DNA from: a virus
DNA length: 22,818 nt
Strand: one strand, 5' to 3'
Virus record (IMG/VR): IMGVR_UViG_3300024507_000221
Location: 1 to 22,818 of that record
The translations under genes were made by a program, and so were the position numbers. Below are positions 5,849-14,095 of this stretch, in pieces. The notes beneath the pieces are model-generated. The model did not search any database and was not told the DNA's origin. It saw only the letters and a list, made by a program, of their open reading frames with translations. Each line of letters begins with the position of its first letter. Positions within the stretch are counted from its first letter, which is position 1.

Positions 5849-7126
5849 TTACTTTTTTGCCTTATACTTATTTATGAAATTGGTTCCATATGACTTTCCT
5901 CCAAATTGGAGATATTGTTTATTAGTTCCAACCGATCCTGGAGTCATTTTTGCATAGTGTTTAAATGCACCAAGAGTTCCAACAAGAGTATTTGGATGTA
6001 CTTTATCTCTCATTGGACTATTCATTTCTACTTCAGAATATTCCATCAAATCTTTGATCCAAGATTTAAACATATATCCTTCTTCCGTCACACATATCAA
6101 ATGATTAGTTCCTCTACGCATTACTTCACCAATTAATCCTGTATTTAAATTTTGAATTTTATCGCCTATTTTAAATATTTTTCCCTTTACATAATTTTCA
6201 CGAAGATTTTTCATATCATACTTAGGGGCAATATCCCATAGAGAATAACTTTCCTTTTTAACCTTAGATTTCTTAACTTTCATTCCCTGTCGAACAGCAT
6301 CAAAAAGTGTTTGTGTTTCTCCATCATCTAATGTTTTTGGTGTTCCTCTACGGAAAGAATTAAAATCATTATCTAATACTGCTTTTCTCATTTTAGATGC
6401 AGACATTCCCTCGATACCTTCTGCATCAGCATCTCTTACTCCAGCAGATACAACTCGAATTAAATCAAAATTATATAGTTCTCCATTATATTTTTGGGCA
6501 AGGTTTTCAAATTCTGCCTGACGATCAGAACCCACAACAATATTCACACTAGTATATCCTTCTTCTTGTGCTGCAACAAGAACATCAAAGATTGTTCTCA
6601 TATATGGGTCATTAATAATGTTCTCCTCAAAATCTGGGAACATTTTTTTCATGTAAGAAATTTTGATATCAGGATCTAGTGGATTTTTCTTTGGATCTTG
6701 AGTTCTTGAAGGATAAATCTTAATATCTCCACCAACAGAAATCCTCTTTGCCGACTTAAGAAGTTTATCATGACCAATTGTTGGTGGGTTAAAGCGACCA
6801 AAAACAATAGTAAGTGGTGATAGTTCTTCTTCAGGTTGCTCTTCTGGTGCTTGTCCTGATACCGCTTGAGGTTGTGGTGCAGGTGCTTGTGTTGCTTGAG
6901 TTGCTTGAGGTAATTGAGTTTTTGCTTGTTTATTTACTGGTTGCTTTTCTCCCTTTGTCGGTCTACCATCAGTGAATTTAAGTTTCCCTTCTTCTGTTCT
7001 TGCAACTGTTTTGCCAGATCTATCTACCCATCCACCATGACCATCTCCACGCAATCCAAGTTTTTTCGCCTGCATAGATGCTTGCGATTGCGTTGCTTCT
7101 GATAAAAATTGGAAGAAACTCTTCAT
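5849..7126 (-). CDS. Nucleotidyltransferase (HxGH superfamily) with an N-terminal capsid-targeting peptide
   Basis: This 425-aa protein opens with MKSFFQFLSE|A, very like the capsid-targeting peptide of T4 internal proteins (MKTYQEFIAE|A), which gp21 removes after Glu10. Residues 21-60 hold a GDGHGGWVDRSGK motif, then a Gln/Pro/Ala linker (70-100). Residues 104-282 form a cytidylyltransferase-like domain: GRFNPPTIGH (110-119, the HxGH ATP site), NIVVGSDRQ (195-203) and SASKMR (242-247, the ISSTxxR-like site). These features are known from NMN adenylyltransferase, pantetheine-phosphate adenylyltransferase and related enzymes. Residues 316-362 (FKIGDKIQNLNTGLIGEV onward) look like a KOW/SH3-like domain. 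The true substrate cannot be read from sequence; NMN is one candidate. The late-type box at 7169-7176 and flanking head-like proteins support a packaged enzyme. Confidence 0.8.
   Translation of the reverse strand: MKSFFQFLSEATQSQASMQAKKLGLRGDGHGGWVDRSGKTVARTEEGKLKFTDGRPTKGEKQPVNKQAKTQLPQATQATQAPAPQPQAVSGQAPEEQPEEELSPLTIVFGRFNPPTIGHDKLLKSAKRISVGGDIKIYPSRTQDPKKNPLDPDIKISYMKKMFPDFEENIINDPYMRTIFDVLVAAQEEGYTSVNIVVGSDRQAEFENLAQKYNGELYNFDLIRVVSAGVRDADAEGIEGMSASKMRKAVLDNDFNSFRRGTPKTLDDGETQTLFDAVRQGMKVKKSKVKKESYSLWDIAPKYDMKNLRENYVKGKIFKIGDKIQNLNTGLIGEVMRRGTNHLICVTEEGYMFKSWIKDLMEYSEVEMNSPMRDKVHPNTLVGTLGAFKHYAKMTPGSVGTNKQYLQFGGKSYGTNFINKYKAKK
5869..5876 (-). promoter_or_regulatory. Late-type promoter CATAAATA
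   Basis: One mismatch from TATAAATA, on the minus strand, inside the 3' end of the nucleotidyltransferase gene and 33 nt upstream of the 566-aa gene. The spacing equals that of the two perfect late boxes (29 and 35 nt), which supports it despite its place in coding sequence. Confidence 0.55.
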
Positions 7127-7168
7127 ATTGTTTATTTTTATACTTTTATTTATTTTTTTCTGCTTTTA

Positions 7169-7176
7169 TATTTATG
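7169..7176 (-). promoter_or_regulatory. Late-type promoter CATAAATA overlapping the tRNA 3' end
   Basis: The minus strand reads CCATAAATAT, one mismatch from TATAAATA, 43 nt upstream of the nucleotidyltransferase gene. The box uses the last two bases of the tRNA-Ala gene. A second AATAAATA at 7147-7154 lies only 21 nt from the start codon and seems too close, though it cannot be excluded. Confidence 0.5.
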
Positions 7177-7248
7177 GAGAATAGGAGACTCGAACTCCTG
7201 ACATCCTGCTTGCAAAGCAGGCGCTCTACCAGACTGAGCTAATTCCCC
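7175..7248 (-). tRNA. tRNA-Ala, anticodon UGC
   Basis: The 74-nt gene folds fully on the minus strand. The acceptor arm GGGGAAT pairs with ATTCTCC (one G-T). The D arm is GCTC/GAGC, and the anticodon arm is CCTGC/GCAGG around the loop TTTGCAA, giving anticodon TGC for GCA alanine codons. The T arm is AGGAG/CTCCT with loop TTCGAGT. The discriminator is A and CCA is not encoded. It lies between the terminator of the 298-aa gene and the nucleotidyltransferase gene. A sigma70-type promoter at 7259-7287 ends 11 nt before it. Confidence 0.97.
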
Positions 7249-7258
7249 AAGTTTAGAC

Positions 7259-7287
7259 ATTATAAAACCCCTCAACTAAAAAGTCAA
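7259..7287 (-). promoter_or_regulatory. Sigma70-type promoter for tRNA-Ala, built into a terminator
   Basis: The minus strand has TTGACT (7287-7282), a 17-bp spacer and a perfect TATAAT (7264-7259). The -35 box lies in the 5' arm and loop of the preceding terminator hairpin and the -10 box starts at its U-tract. The tRNA begins 11 nt downstream of the -10 box. Confidence 0.7.
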
Positions 7288-7293
7288 GGGGTT
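7262..7293 (-). terminator. Rho-independent terminator after the 298-aa gene
   Basis: The minus strand CCCCTTGAC and GTTGAGGGG pair over 9 positions (two G-T) around the loop TTTTTA, followed by TTTTATA. It ends the transcript of the 298-aa gene and carries the tRNA promoter within it. Confidence 0.85.
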
Positions 7294-7316
7294 AAAGCAA
7301 CCTTCCGATTTATTTA

Positions 7317-8213
7317 TCAGATAGTTTCAGTAACCATAATTTTCAATGCTTCTTCTCTAGTGTTACCTTGCTCCATCAATTCGGCAAGAGTTGTATCAAA
7401 TACATCAACTTCTTCAGTTGCCATTCTTGAAGCAAGTTTTGAAGCACCAGAAGCAACTCCAGATGCAGCTGCTCCTACTGCTTTTTTAACACCTCTCTTT
7501 GTTCTTGCTGCAGTGTACTTAGCACTTTGCTTTGCTTTTCCAGCAACATCAGATGCTGCTTGTCCTGCTTTTCTTGCAGCACTATAAGCACCTACTTGCG
7601 CTTGAGCGATTTTCTTCTTAATTCTACCTTTAATATCAGCAGCAACTTTTGCTCTCAGTCCTCTTCTCTTTTCAGGATCCTTCGATCTTGCAGCCATTCC
7701 TGCAGCAGGGTGAAGACCTCTCTTTGTTGCATATGCAGCTGCTGGTCTATCAACAGCACGGAACTTTGCTTCTTTTCCAGCTTCCTTTGCTTTTGCAACT
7801 GCTGCTTTACCAGCAGACTTTGCTTTTCCAAGTGCAGACTTAACAGCACCTTTTACTTTAGCAATTTTTTCTGCTCTCTTTTCCTTTCTGACTACAGATG
7901 CGCCTGCCTTTCTTGCTTGACTTGCCGCTTTTTCTGAAGATTGTGCATACTGCTTTCTTGCCGCAGCACGAGCACTCATATCAACTCTTGCTTCCGAAAG
8001 AACTTCTTCAAAGATTTCTTCCACTTCATCAAAATCATATCCTTCTTCAAGCATTTCATCAATTGTTTCTTCTACAATTGTATCAATTTCTTCGTCAGTA
8101 AGATCTTCAATGCCAGCAAACTCATCTGACATTTCTTCCAACTCATCTCTAAGATCTTCATCATAAATTGCACTATATGCTTCACACAAACCTCTAAGTT
8201 CTTTAGAATCCAT
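7317..8213 (-). CDS. Putative DNA-condensing internal head protein with acidic propeptide
   Basis: This 298-aa protein has two opposite halves. Residues 1-74 are very acidic (DEDLRDELEEMSDEFAGIED, IVEETIDEMLEEGYDFDEVE, EIFEEV). They end in LSE74|AR, a match to the T4 gp21 prohead-protease rule. Residues 75-265 are rich in Lys, Arg and Ala with repeated AxKA, KAKSAGKAAVAKAKEAGKEA and AARKAGQAASDVAGKAKQ units, like histone H1-type tails. A short acidic C-terminus (TEEVDVFDTTLAELMEQG) closes it. An acidic propeptide that shields a basic DNA-binding part until cleavage in the prohead would explain the plan; this is inference. The gene has its own perfect late promoter 29 nt upstream and its own terminator, so it is a monocistronic late unit and probably abundant. 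Confidence 0.75.
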   Translation of the reverse strand: MDSKELRGLCEAYSAIYDEDLRDELEEMSDEFAGIEDLTDEEIDTIVEETIDEMLEEGYDFDEVEEIFEEVLSEARVDMSARAAARKQYAQSSEKAASQARKAGASVVRKEKRAEKIAKVKGAVKSALGKAKSAGKAAVAKAKEAGKEAKFRAVDRPAAAYATKRGLHPAAGMAARSKDPEKRRGLRAKVAADIKGRIKKKIAQAQVGAYSAARKAGQAASDVAGKAKQSAKYTAARTKRGVKKAVGAAASGVASGASKLASRMATEEVDVFDTTLAELMEQGNTREEALKIMVTETI

Positions 8214-8241
8214 TTGAAAGTTTTTAGTAATTCTGTATATT

Positions 8242-8249
8242 TATTTATA
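8242..8249 (-). promoter_or_regulatory. T4-type late promoter TATAAATA
   Basis: A perfect TATAAATA on the minus strand, 29 nt upstream of the 298-aa gene. It follows directly on the seven-T tract of the terminator at 8249-8269, sharing one T, as at 3741-3748. Confidence 0.75.
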
Positions 8250-8269
8250 AAAAAAGACCCCGAAGGATC
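8249..8269 (-). terminator. Rho-independent terminator with a UUCG loop, end of the replication operon
   Basis: On the minus strand GATCC, loop TTCG and GGGTC form a compact hairpin with the very stable cUUCGg tetraloop, then TTTTTTT. The stop codon of the 61-aa gene is part of the first stem arm. It separates the gp43-uvsX-gp41-mazG transcript from the late block. Confidence 0.85.
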
Positions 8270-8453
8270 AAATACCAAGAACAGCACCAATATTATCGTC
8301 AAGTTGTTGAATTACTTCACGAATATCAATTACACGCGGAGGAACACTCACTTCATCATAAGTATATCCTTTTTGTGCATCAAACAAAACTTGACGAACT
8401 GCTGCTGCTGCACGAGCATCCATTTTAATTGTTACTTGTTTTTCTTTAGTCAT
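8268..8453 (-). CDS. Small conserved phage protein, 61 aa, unknown function
   Basis: The product starts MTKEKQVTIKMDARAAAAVRQVLFDAQKGY and ends with VIDIREVIQQLDDNIGAVLGI. It looks soluble, with a helix-strand-helix character and no recognised motif. The ATG overlaps the MazG stop as ATGA, so it is translated with MazG. Its TGA lies in the stem of the terminator. The tight fit between the coupled start and the terminator makes it a real gene. A role next to MazG in nucleotide metabolism or replication is guesswork. Confidence 0.75.
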   Translation of the reverse strand: MTKEKQVTIKMDARAAAAVRQVLFDAQKGYTYDEVSVPPRVIDIREVIQQLDDNIGAVLGI

Positions 8454-8854
8454 AGATCTCCATTTTTACGATTTTCAGAACGCTCAATACTGAAAGCACC
8501 TTCAGGATAACGAGCATTTAATTTCTCAAAGTTCATTTGAATAACTTCTTCAAGAGAAATATCAAGTCCAATACATGCCTGAGAAACATACCACATAATG
8601 TCCCCAAGTTCACGCTTCAAGTGAAACAAGTTTTCTTGATTTACAGGTTTACCTTGAAAGACAATCTTCTTTACAATTTCAGTAAATTCACCTGCTTCGG
8701 CAGACATTCCTACAGCAGCAGTAAGCAGTCTTTCGGTAGGAAACTCCTGTTCCCTTAGTTCCATAAGACTGTTGATGAAAGATGCGTGGTCTTTACTAGG
8801 ATTAGAAGTAGTGGTATTAACGAACTCGACATACTTATTAAGATCAATAGTCAT
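8450..8854 (-). CDS. mazG: MazG-like nucleoside triphosphate pyrophosphohydrolase
   Basis: This 134-aa all-alpha protein hydrolyses (d)NTPs, or possibly (p)ppGpp-like nucleotides, to the monophosphate and pyrophosphate. The metal-binding signature is clear: GMSAEAGEFTEIVKK (EAGEFTE, the ExxxE part), then FHLKRELGDIMWYVSQAC (ELGD, the ExxD part), and NFEKLNARYPEGAF, a usual MazG ending. One MazG unit is present, not the tandem pair of E. coli MazG. It is a common auxiliary gene of cyanomyoviruses. The start is coupled to gp41 by TGATG and the stop to the 61-aa gene by ATGA. Which nucleotide it uses cannot be seen here. Confidence 0.9.
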   Translation of the reverse strand: MTIDLNKYVEFVNTTTSNPSKDHASFINSLMELREQEFPTERLLTAAVGMSAEAGEFTEIVKKIVFQGKPVNQENLFHLKRELGDIMWYVSQACIGLDISLEEVIQMNFEKLNARYPEGAFSIERSENRKNGDL

Positions 8855-10230
8855 CAGAATTTAAATCCCTCAAATGATTTTTTAGGTTTCTTTTCTTCAT
8901 AATCATACTCTTCATCCTTTCCGTTGTCAAGAATATCTTGCTGAGCAGATTGTTCACAATCATAAAGTCTCATCTTGGCACGATCAATACCAACAACAAA
9001 ACGCTTATGAATTGTTGGATCATTATAACGATTCTTAAGTTGTTTCACAAGAATTTGACCAAGACCTTCAAGTTCTTCTGTAGAAATTAACGCAAACATC
9101 AAGTCAGCAGTTGCAGGGAGACCGAAAGACTCAGAAGTATCTGTTAGTTCCACATCAGAAGAACCATAACCAGAACGAGTAGTCTGAGTAGCACTTACAA
9201 TGGGAACATTAAATTCCACAGCAAGACCACGAAGTTCTTCTGCAATTGCTTTTACAAAAGTATAAGAGTTGATATTACTATTACCCTTATACCTTGAAGA
9301 TGAACAAATGTTTAGATAATCAATAAAGATAATATCTGGTTTGAACGATTTCTTAAGAGCAAGTTCATTCAGAAGAGACTTAAAATGTCCAGAGTGTGCA
9401 GAAGCAGTTGGATACTCTTTAATGATTAAAGTACCTTGAGTTTTCTTTGCAAGGTTTGTAACCTTATTCTCAAACATTTGCTTTGGTAGATCTACAATAT
9501 CCTGAATAGGAACATTCAGGAGGTTTGCGTCAATTCTTTCAGCAATGCGTTCTTCTGCCATTTCCAGCGTAATGTACAGAACGTTCCGTCCCTGGAGCAA
9601 GACGGAGCTAGCCATATGGCACATGAATAAAGACTTCCCGACGCCCGTACCAGCAAGAGCGATGTTAAGAGTTTTGTTAGGGAGACCACCTTTCGTGATT
9701 TTATTAAAGTATTCGAGATCAAATTCAATTTTATCCTCCTTTTTATGATATGATTCGTATCTTTGTTCATAGTCTTGTAGATAATCATGTCCGATATGAG
9801 TATCAAAACTTACAGCAAGAGCATCAGAAAGAATAGAAGGAATACTGTCACGATTTTTCTTTTCATCTTTACCGTCTGTAATATGAATTGATTCCATAAG
9901 TGCCAAATAAATGGCACGATCACGACACCATTTTTCAGTGGTATTAACTAACCAATCAAACTCAACAGGCACATCATCCAAACAAGAAATTACTTGCACA
10001 ATTTCCTTAAAAGACTGTTCATTAATGTCTGTTCTTTTTTCTATCTCGATACAAAGAACCTCTTTGGTTGTTGGTTGATTGTATTGTTGTACAAAAGACT
10101 GAATTTCTTCAAATATAATTTTTTGATTAAGGTCTTCAAAATATTCAGATTTAATAAAAGGAATTACTTTCCTAATGTATTGTTCATTGTATAAAAGGTT
10201 TCTAAGAATTAGAAACTCAACTTTCTCCAT
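8854..10230 (-). CDS. 41: Replicative DNA helicase, T4 gp41-like (DnaB family)
   Basis: This 458-aa hexameric 5'-3' helicase unwinds the fork and binds the gp61 primase. The N-terminal part (about 1-150) is the DnaB-type helical domain, ending [20 protein letters not shown], very close to T4 gp41. The RecA-like core has Walker A GTGVGKS (194-200), the Walker B region [11 protein letters not shown] around Asp304, and [22 protein letters not shown] followed by [17 protein letters not shown]4 gp41 is 475 aa, so the size fits. The start at 10230 has a Shine-Dalgarno-like AAGGAA and overlaps the 3' end of uvsX by 14 bp. Its stop overlaps the mazG start. Confidence 0.96.
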   Translation of the reverse strand: MEKVEFLILRNLLYNEQYIRKVIPFIKSEYFEDLNQKIIFEEIQSFVQQYNQPTTKEVLCIEIEKRTDINEQSFKEIVQVISCLDDVPVEFDWLVNTTEKWCRDRAIYLALMESIHITDGKDEKKNRDSIPSILSDALAVSFDTHIGHDYLQDYEQRYESYHKKEDKIEFDLEYFNKITKGGLPNKTLNIALAGTGVGKSLFMCHMASSVLLQGRNVLYITLEMAEERIAERIDANLLNVPIQDIVDLPKQMFENKVTNLAKKTQGTLIIKEYPTASAHSGHFKSLLNELALKKSFKPDIIFIDYLNICSSSRYKGNSNINSYTFVKAIAEELRGLAVEFNVPIVSATQTTRSGYGSSDVELTDTSESFGLPATADLMFALISTEELEGLGQILVKQLKNRYNDPTIHKRFVVGIDRAKMRLYDCEQSAQQDILDNGKDEEYDYEEKKPKKSFEGFKF

Positions 10231-11224
10231 AACTAAATTCCTTTCGTGCGATTTGGTCTAATTGTTCCATTACTTCTTCTGTGAAGTATACTTCAGGTTC
10301 TTTTAGAATCTGTTTAGCATAAATTTTCTTACCATCAATTTCATAGCGTCCTGCTACATTCTTCCAGAGTCCACCAATCTCACCAAGTTCCAGAAGACCA
10401 TAGTAACGATCAAGGCCGCGCTCATCATAATACAGACGGATCTCAACATCTTTATTCTCCTTACTCAAACGCGATTTAGCAGTCTTAGCTTTGATAATAT
10501 TGCCGACCACTTCTGTTCCATCCTTTTCTTTCTTTTTGCTGAGATAAATGATCGTACTTGCTGCGTATTTGAGTCCAGAACCTCCCCCCATTTCTTTCGT
10601 TGGTACATAAGCTCCGATGACATCGTATGTATGATTTGTGACAAGGAGTGGAACATTTGCTTGACCTAATTTAAGTGTGAGCATTCGGAATGCACCTTTG
10701 ACAAGTTGAGATTTAGTCATATCACGAACTTGTTTATCATTGAGTGCATCAGTGATTTCTTTTTCAGTGGAAAGCATTCCTAAAGAGTCTAGCACAAACA
10801 TGCAAGGTTTGCGTTCTTCTACAGGTTTTTTTAAGTATAGGTCTACTGCTTTTAATGCTTTTCCACGAAATTCTTCAATAGTAACAACATTAACAACCAC
10901 AAGGCGAGAAGTATCAATTCCACGGGATTCTACAAGTGATTTAGTAATAGCAGCCTCAGTATCAAAATAGAGACAATAACCATCGGGATTGGTATCAAGA
11001 AAATTCTTAACAACGGCGAGCGAGAAGAAAGTTTTTCCAGTACTAGACTCTCCAGCAATAGCAGTAATCTTGTTCCCAGATACACCACCAAATATACTAC
11101 CTGAAACCAGTGCATTAAAAATGTACGAACCAGTGTCAACATATTTTTCAGTCTCATCAATGTCTGCGGCAAGTTGCGTATACTCACCACCAATTTCTTT
11201 TACAATATCTTTTAAGAAATCCAT
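10217..11224 (-). CDS. uvsX: Recombinase UvsX (RecA/Rad51 family)
   Basis: This 335-aa strand-exchange protein drives recombination-dependent replication and repair. Visible motifs are Walker A GESSTGKT (58-65) in [20 protein letters not shown], Walker [13 protein letters not shown] with Asp146, and the loop region [20 protein letters not shown], typical of phage RecA-like proteins. The length is shorter than T4 UvsX (391 aa), as in other cyanophage versions. The ATG at 11224 has AGGAAA upstream and lies inside the end of the 43-aa gene. It is followed at once by gp41, the usual order in this phage group. Confidence 0.95.
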   Translation of the reverse strand: MDFLKDIVKEIGGEYTQLAADIDETEKYVDTGSYIFNALVSGSIFGGVSGNKITAIAGESSTGKTFFSLAVVKNFLDTNPDGYCLYFDTEAAITKSLVESRGIDTSRLVVVNVVTIEEFRGKALKAVDLYLKKPVEERKPCMFVLDSLGMLSTEKEITDALNDKQVRDMTKSQLVKGAFRMLTLKLGQANVPLLVTNHTYDVIGAYVPTKEMGGGSGLKYAASTIIYLSKKKEKDGTEVVGNIIKAKTAKSRLSKENKDVEIRLYYDERGLDRYYGLLELGEIGGLWKNVAGRYEIDGKKIYAKQILKEPEVYFTEEVMEQLDQIARKEFSYGES

Positions 11225-11343
11225 AATTTATTTTTCCTGTTTATGTTAAAAGTCCACAATTTATTATAAAGATCTTTTTGATTAGAATTTTTAAGAATCT
11301 CTATAATTATTTTAAATTCTTTTTCTGTTATAGGTATGTCCAT
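11212..11343 (-). CDS. 43-aa protein overlapping both gp43 and uvsX
   Basis: An ATG at 11343-11341 overlaps the gp43 stop as TAATG. The frame runs 43 codons ([20 protein letters not shown] to [17 protein letters not shown]) and stops 10 bases inside uvsX. It fills the whole gap between polymerase and recombinase. The predicted product is a small helical protein. I recall short genes in this place in other cyanophages, which supports coding, but the evidence here is only the overlap at both ends and the sensible helical pattern ([13 protein letters not shown]). Function unknown. Confidence 0.65.
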   Translation of the reverse strand: MDIPITEKEFKIIIEILKNSNQKDLYNKLWTFNINRKNKLWIS

Positions 11344-13838
11344 TAAGAAAAAAATGATTCTAAACTTACAGTTTTTTCAACATTCCAACCAATAGAATCA
11401 AGAATAATTTTAAGTGGTTCTAAAAATGCCTTCTCAAATTGTAAATCATAGTCTATGTATCTGTCAAGATTAAGCTCTTTAGGAAAATCTTGAATAAATG
11501 AGATTACATTCTCGTGGATAATATTGGGTTTTTTGAGGTAGATAAACTTAATTTTTTCTCCATTCTGTATAAGAGAATATTTGTTAGTTAATTTATTACT
11601 CTTTATGTAATGATTAAACAAGAGAGCTCCGCGAACATGAATTGGAGTTCCTTTGATGTAAATATCGGAAGAAGATTGATATTTAGTTACATCAGAAGCT
11701 GATCGTGGGAAAGAGATAGATTCTGGAGAAAGTGTCCTGAATTCAAGGCGACAATTATCAATAAAATTAATTATATCATCCTCCGTCCCATTCATCAAAA
11801 TTTTAAAGGAATCTTTTAGCATTTTACGACATGGCGCAGGAGTGGAAGATTTAATTGCCTCAATCCCTTTAATTTTTAATTTAGGTTCCTCATAACGAAC
11901 TCCCTCACTATCCCAAACACTGAGAATATATCGCTTCTTCGCAGTCCAAATACCACGCTCAGCAATACATTCACGCTTCATAAACATCTTCTGTTCATAA
12001 GCATTCACATAGTCCGCCAATTCTTGATAAGAACTTTCAATATACTTTTCAAATTCCACAGAACAGACCTTATCAAGGAACGAAACAATGCCTTGAGTAG
12101 TTTTCTCTCTTCCTTGGAATACACTTTCAACCAAAGGGCCCATATTAATATACAGAGAGTCGGTATCAGAAGCAATAACATAATCAAAATCCCCACTTTT
12201 AAGAATTTTATTCAAATAAGAATTCACCTTATTCATAATCCACTGAATAGCAACTTGACCAGAGAGAGTGATTGCTTCAGCGTTTGCCAGTTTGTAATAA
12301 CGGAAATACTGATTCCCAATGGCACCATAAGCAGAGTTCAATTGAATCTTTCTCGCCATCTGAATATTATTGCAGCGAGATATCTCCTTAATCAACTCTT
12401 TGTTCTTTGTCTTTTCATATTCCTGTTCTGCAGCAAGCATCTTCTTCTTAAAGACTACCCGTTCATTATAAATTTTTTCCATCAGTTCCGGAAGAAACCC
12501 ACGAACCTCTTTAAGAAACATTGCACCATTTGCACATACTGCATAATCTTTATACATCTCAAAGTTAAGACTTTGATCCAAAATCTTATCGACAGAAACT
12601 GTTGGATGTTTTTCTTCTAAAAGAGTTTCTGGTGAGATGTTATACATCATAATCAAGTGTGGGTACAGTGAGTTCAAGTCAAAACTCACAACCCAATCAT
12701 ACATTCCAGGAACAGGTTCTTTTACATAGGCACCAGCATACTTTTCATCCTTCTGTGTTTTATTTTTTGGAGGAATGACAATGTTTCTTTTCTTGAGATA
12801 TGTGTAGATAATGTTATCCCACATACGAACTTGGTAGAACACATCAGCATAGTTCACTTTAGCGTCATATGCCATTGTCAACGCAAGTTCAATCAATTTC
12901 ATCTTGTCTTCCAGTCGGTCAACAAGTTCCACATCCTTGATGTTGTACTCTACGAATTTCTGCCATCCTTTAGTGTAGAAATCTTTAAAAGTGTCAAACT
13001 CTGAGTGATCCAGTTTCTTCTGACCCAGTTCTACTTCGGCAATGTAATCTAGTCGATAAGATTCTTGTGCTTTATATGTAAATTTTTTATAAAGATCAAG
13101 GTAATCAAGTTGAGTCAATCCACCAACATCAAATGTTGTATGCTTACGACCATTAATATAAATCTCACCTTCAGTTACAAGTCCCCAATTGGAAAATCGT
13201 TTCATTAGTTTTTCACCAAGAACACGATTCAATCTTTTACAGATATATGGAATGTCATATAACTGAATGTTCCAACCAGTCACAACATCGGGAACATCGA
13301 CCATCCAATAATTAATGAAACTATTAAGAAGTTCATATTCACTTGGGCAGTAATGATAAGTTACATTACTCTGTTTATTATTAAATGGTTTAACTCCCCA
13401 AGTAATAATTTCTTTAGTTGTATAGTCCTGAATTGTAATTGCAAGAATTTCTTCAGAGCAAGATTCTACATCAGGGAATCCTTGCTCTGATGCAACCTCA
13501 ATATCCAAAGTTACAAGTTTGATTTTACTAATGTCAAACTTGATTTCATCTTCCGAATATTTTTCCGAAATATATTGATAGATATAACGATCATTTCCAT
13601 AGATCTCGAACCCATCGATTTCATCATATTTTTTATAGAACTCCCGACAATCTTTAACTGTACCTGGATTGATTGGTTCTACTGCTTCTCCACTTAATGT
13701 CCTATACTTAGAATCTTTTTTAGTTTTTACAAAAAGAGTAGGAAAAAACTCATCTCTTGTTTCAAATCTTTTACCATTTTCTACGCCACGAACCAAAAAT
13801 TGATTTCCAATCAACTGAACATTAGTGTAAAATCTCAT
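11343..13838 (-). CDS. 43: DNA polymerase, T4 gp43-like (family B)
   Basis: This 831-aa replicative polymerase has a 3'-5' proofreading domain. Exo I is LVTLDIEVAS with Asp112 and Glu114; Exo II is VVTGWNIQLYDIPYI near 186-199; Exo III is VEYNIKDVELVDRL with Asp302. The polymerase motifs are A (SFDLNSLYPHL, Asp387), B (KIQLNSAYGAIGNQ, 497-510) and C (ASDTDSLY, Asp558 and Asp560). All catalytic acids are present. It is somewhat shorter than T4 gp43 (898 aa) and is one uninterrupted frame with no intein or split. The ATG overlaps the stop of the 86-aa gene as ATGA, and its stop overlaps the 43-aa gene. Transcription is expected from the promoter at 14409-14437. Confidence 0.97.
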   Translation of the reverse strand: MRFYTNVQLIGNQFLVRGVENGKRFETRDEFFPTLFVKTKKDSKYRTLSGEAVEPINPGTVKDCREFYKKYDEIDGFEIYGNDRYIYQYISEKYSEDEIKFDISKIKLVTLDIEVASEQGFPDVESCSEEILAITIQDYTTKEIITWGVKPFNNKQSNVTYHYCPSEYELLNSFINYWMVDVPDVVTGWNIQLYDIPYICKRLNRVLGEKLMKRFSNWGLVTEGEIYINGRKHTTFDVGGLTQLDYLDLYKKFTYKAQESYRLDYIAEVELGQKKLDHSEFDTFKDFYTKGWQKFVEYNIKDVELVDRLEDKMKLIELALTMAYDAKVNYADVFYQVRMWDNIIYTYLKKRNIVIPPKNKTQKDEKYAGAYVKEPVPGMYDWVVSFDLNSLYPHLIMMYNISPETLLEEKHPTVSVDKILDQSLNFEMYKDYAVCANGAMFLKEVRGFLPELMEKIYNERVVFKKKMLAAEQEYEKTKNKELIKEISRCNNIQMARKIQLNSAYGAIGNQYFRYYKLANAEAITLSGQVAIQWIMNKVNSYLNKILKSGDFDYVIASDTDSLYINMGPLVESVFQGREKTTQGIVSFLDKVCSVEFEKYIESSYQELADYVNAYEQKMFMKRECIAERGIWTAKKRYILSVWDSEGVRYEEPKLKIKGIEAIKSSTPAPCRKMLKDSFKILMNGTEDDIINFIDNCRLEFRTLSPESISFPRSASDVTKYQSSSDIYIKGTPIHVRGALLFNHYIKSNKLTNKYSLIQNGEKIKFIYLKKPNIIHENVISFIQDFPKELNLDRYIDYDLQFEKAFLEPLKIILDSIGWNVEKTVSLESFFS

Positions 13839-14095
13839 TCTTTAATCAAGTCCTCATATTTTTCAAGTAAAGTTGGAGTTGGATCCACAAGCGTAAGAAT
13901 CTTTTCCGAACTCATCATAAAAGTTTTTTCTTTTGTGAACCCACAAAGGAATGGTTCCATAGTGTGATCATTTTTCACGACGAATGGATTAATCAGTTTA
14001 CAATCTGGTTCTCCAATGTCTGCACCGACTTCTTCAATTTCACTTATAAGAATTAAACTATTCGTTAATGCTAATATTTTGATCATTTTTTTCAT
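13835..14095 (-). CDS. Small protein, paralogue of the adjacent 109-aa protein
   Basis: This 86-aa protein (MKKMIKILALTNSLILISEI and onward) matches its 109-aa neighbour in order. IKILALTNSLILISEIEEV aligns with VKLAILKSGEDIIADIQEM, and KILTLVDPTPTLLEKYEDLI with VITLVDPIDQLSNMYQEDI. So the two come from a tandem duplication. A short beta-barrel such as an Sm-like fold is possible from the alternating strands, but this is inference. I use the ATG at 14095 because AGAGGA lies about 10 nt upstream; an internal ATG at 14086 is the alternative. It overlaps the 109-aa gene by 38 bp and the gp43 start by 4 bp. Confidence 0.75.
   Translation of the reverse strand: MKKMIKILALTNSLILISEIEEVGADIGEPDCKLINPFVVKNDHTMEPFLCGFTKEKTFMMSSEKILTLVDPTPTLLEKYEDLIKE

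Noticed and set aside
7311-7318. GATAAATA box across the stop of the 298-aa gene
   Set aside because: The terminator at 7262-7293 follows at once, and the tRNA has a better sigma70-type promoter.
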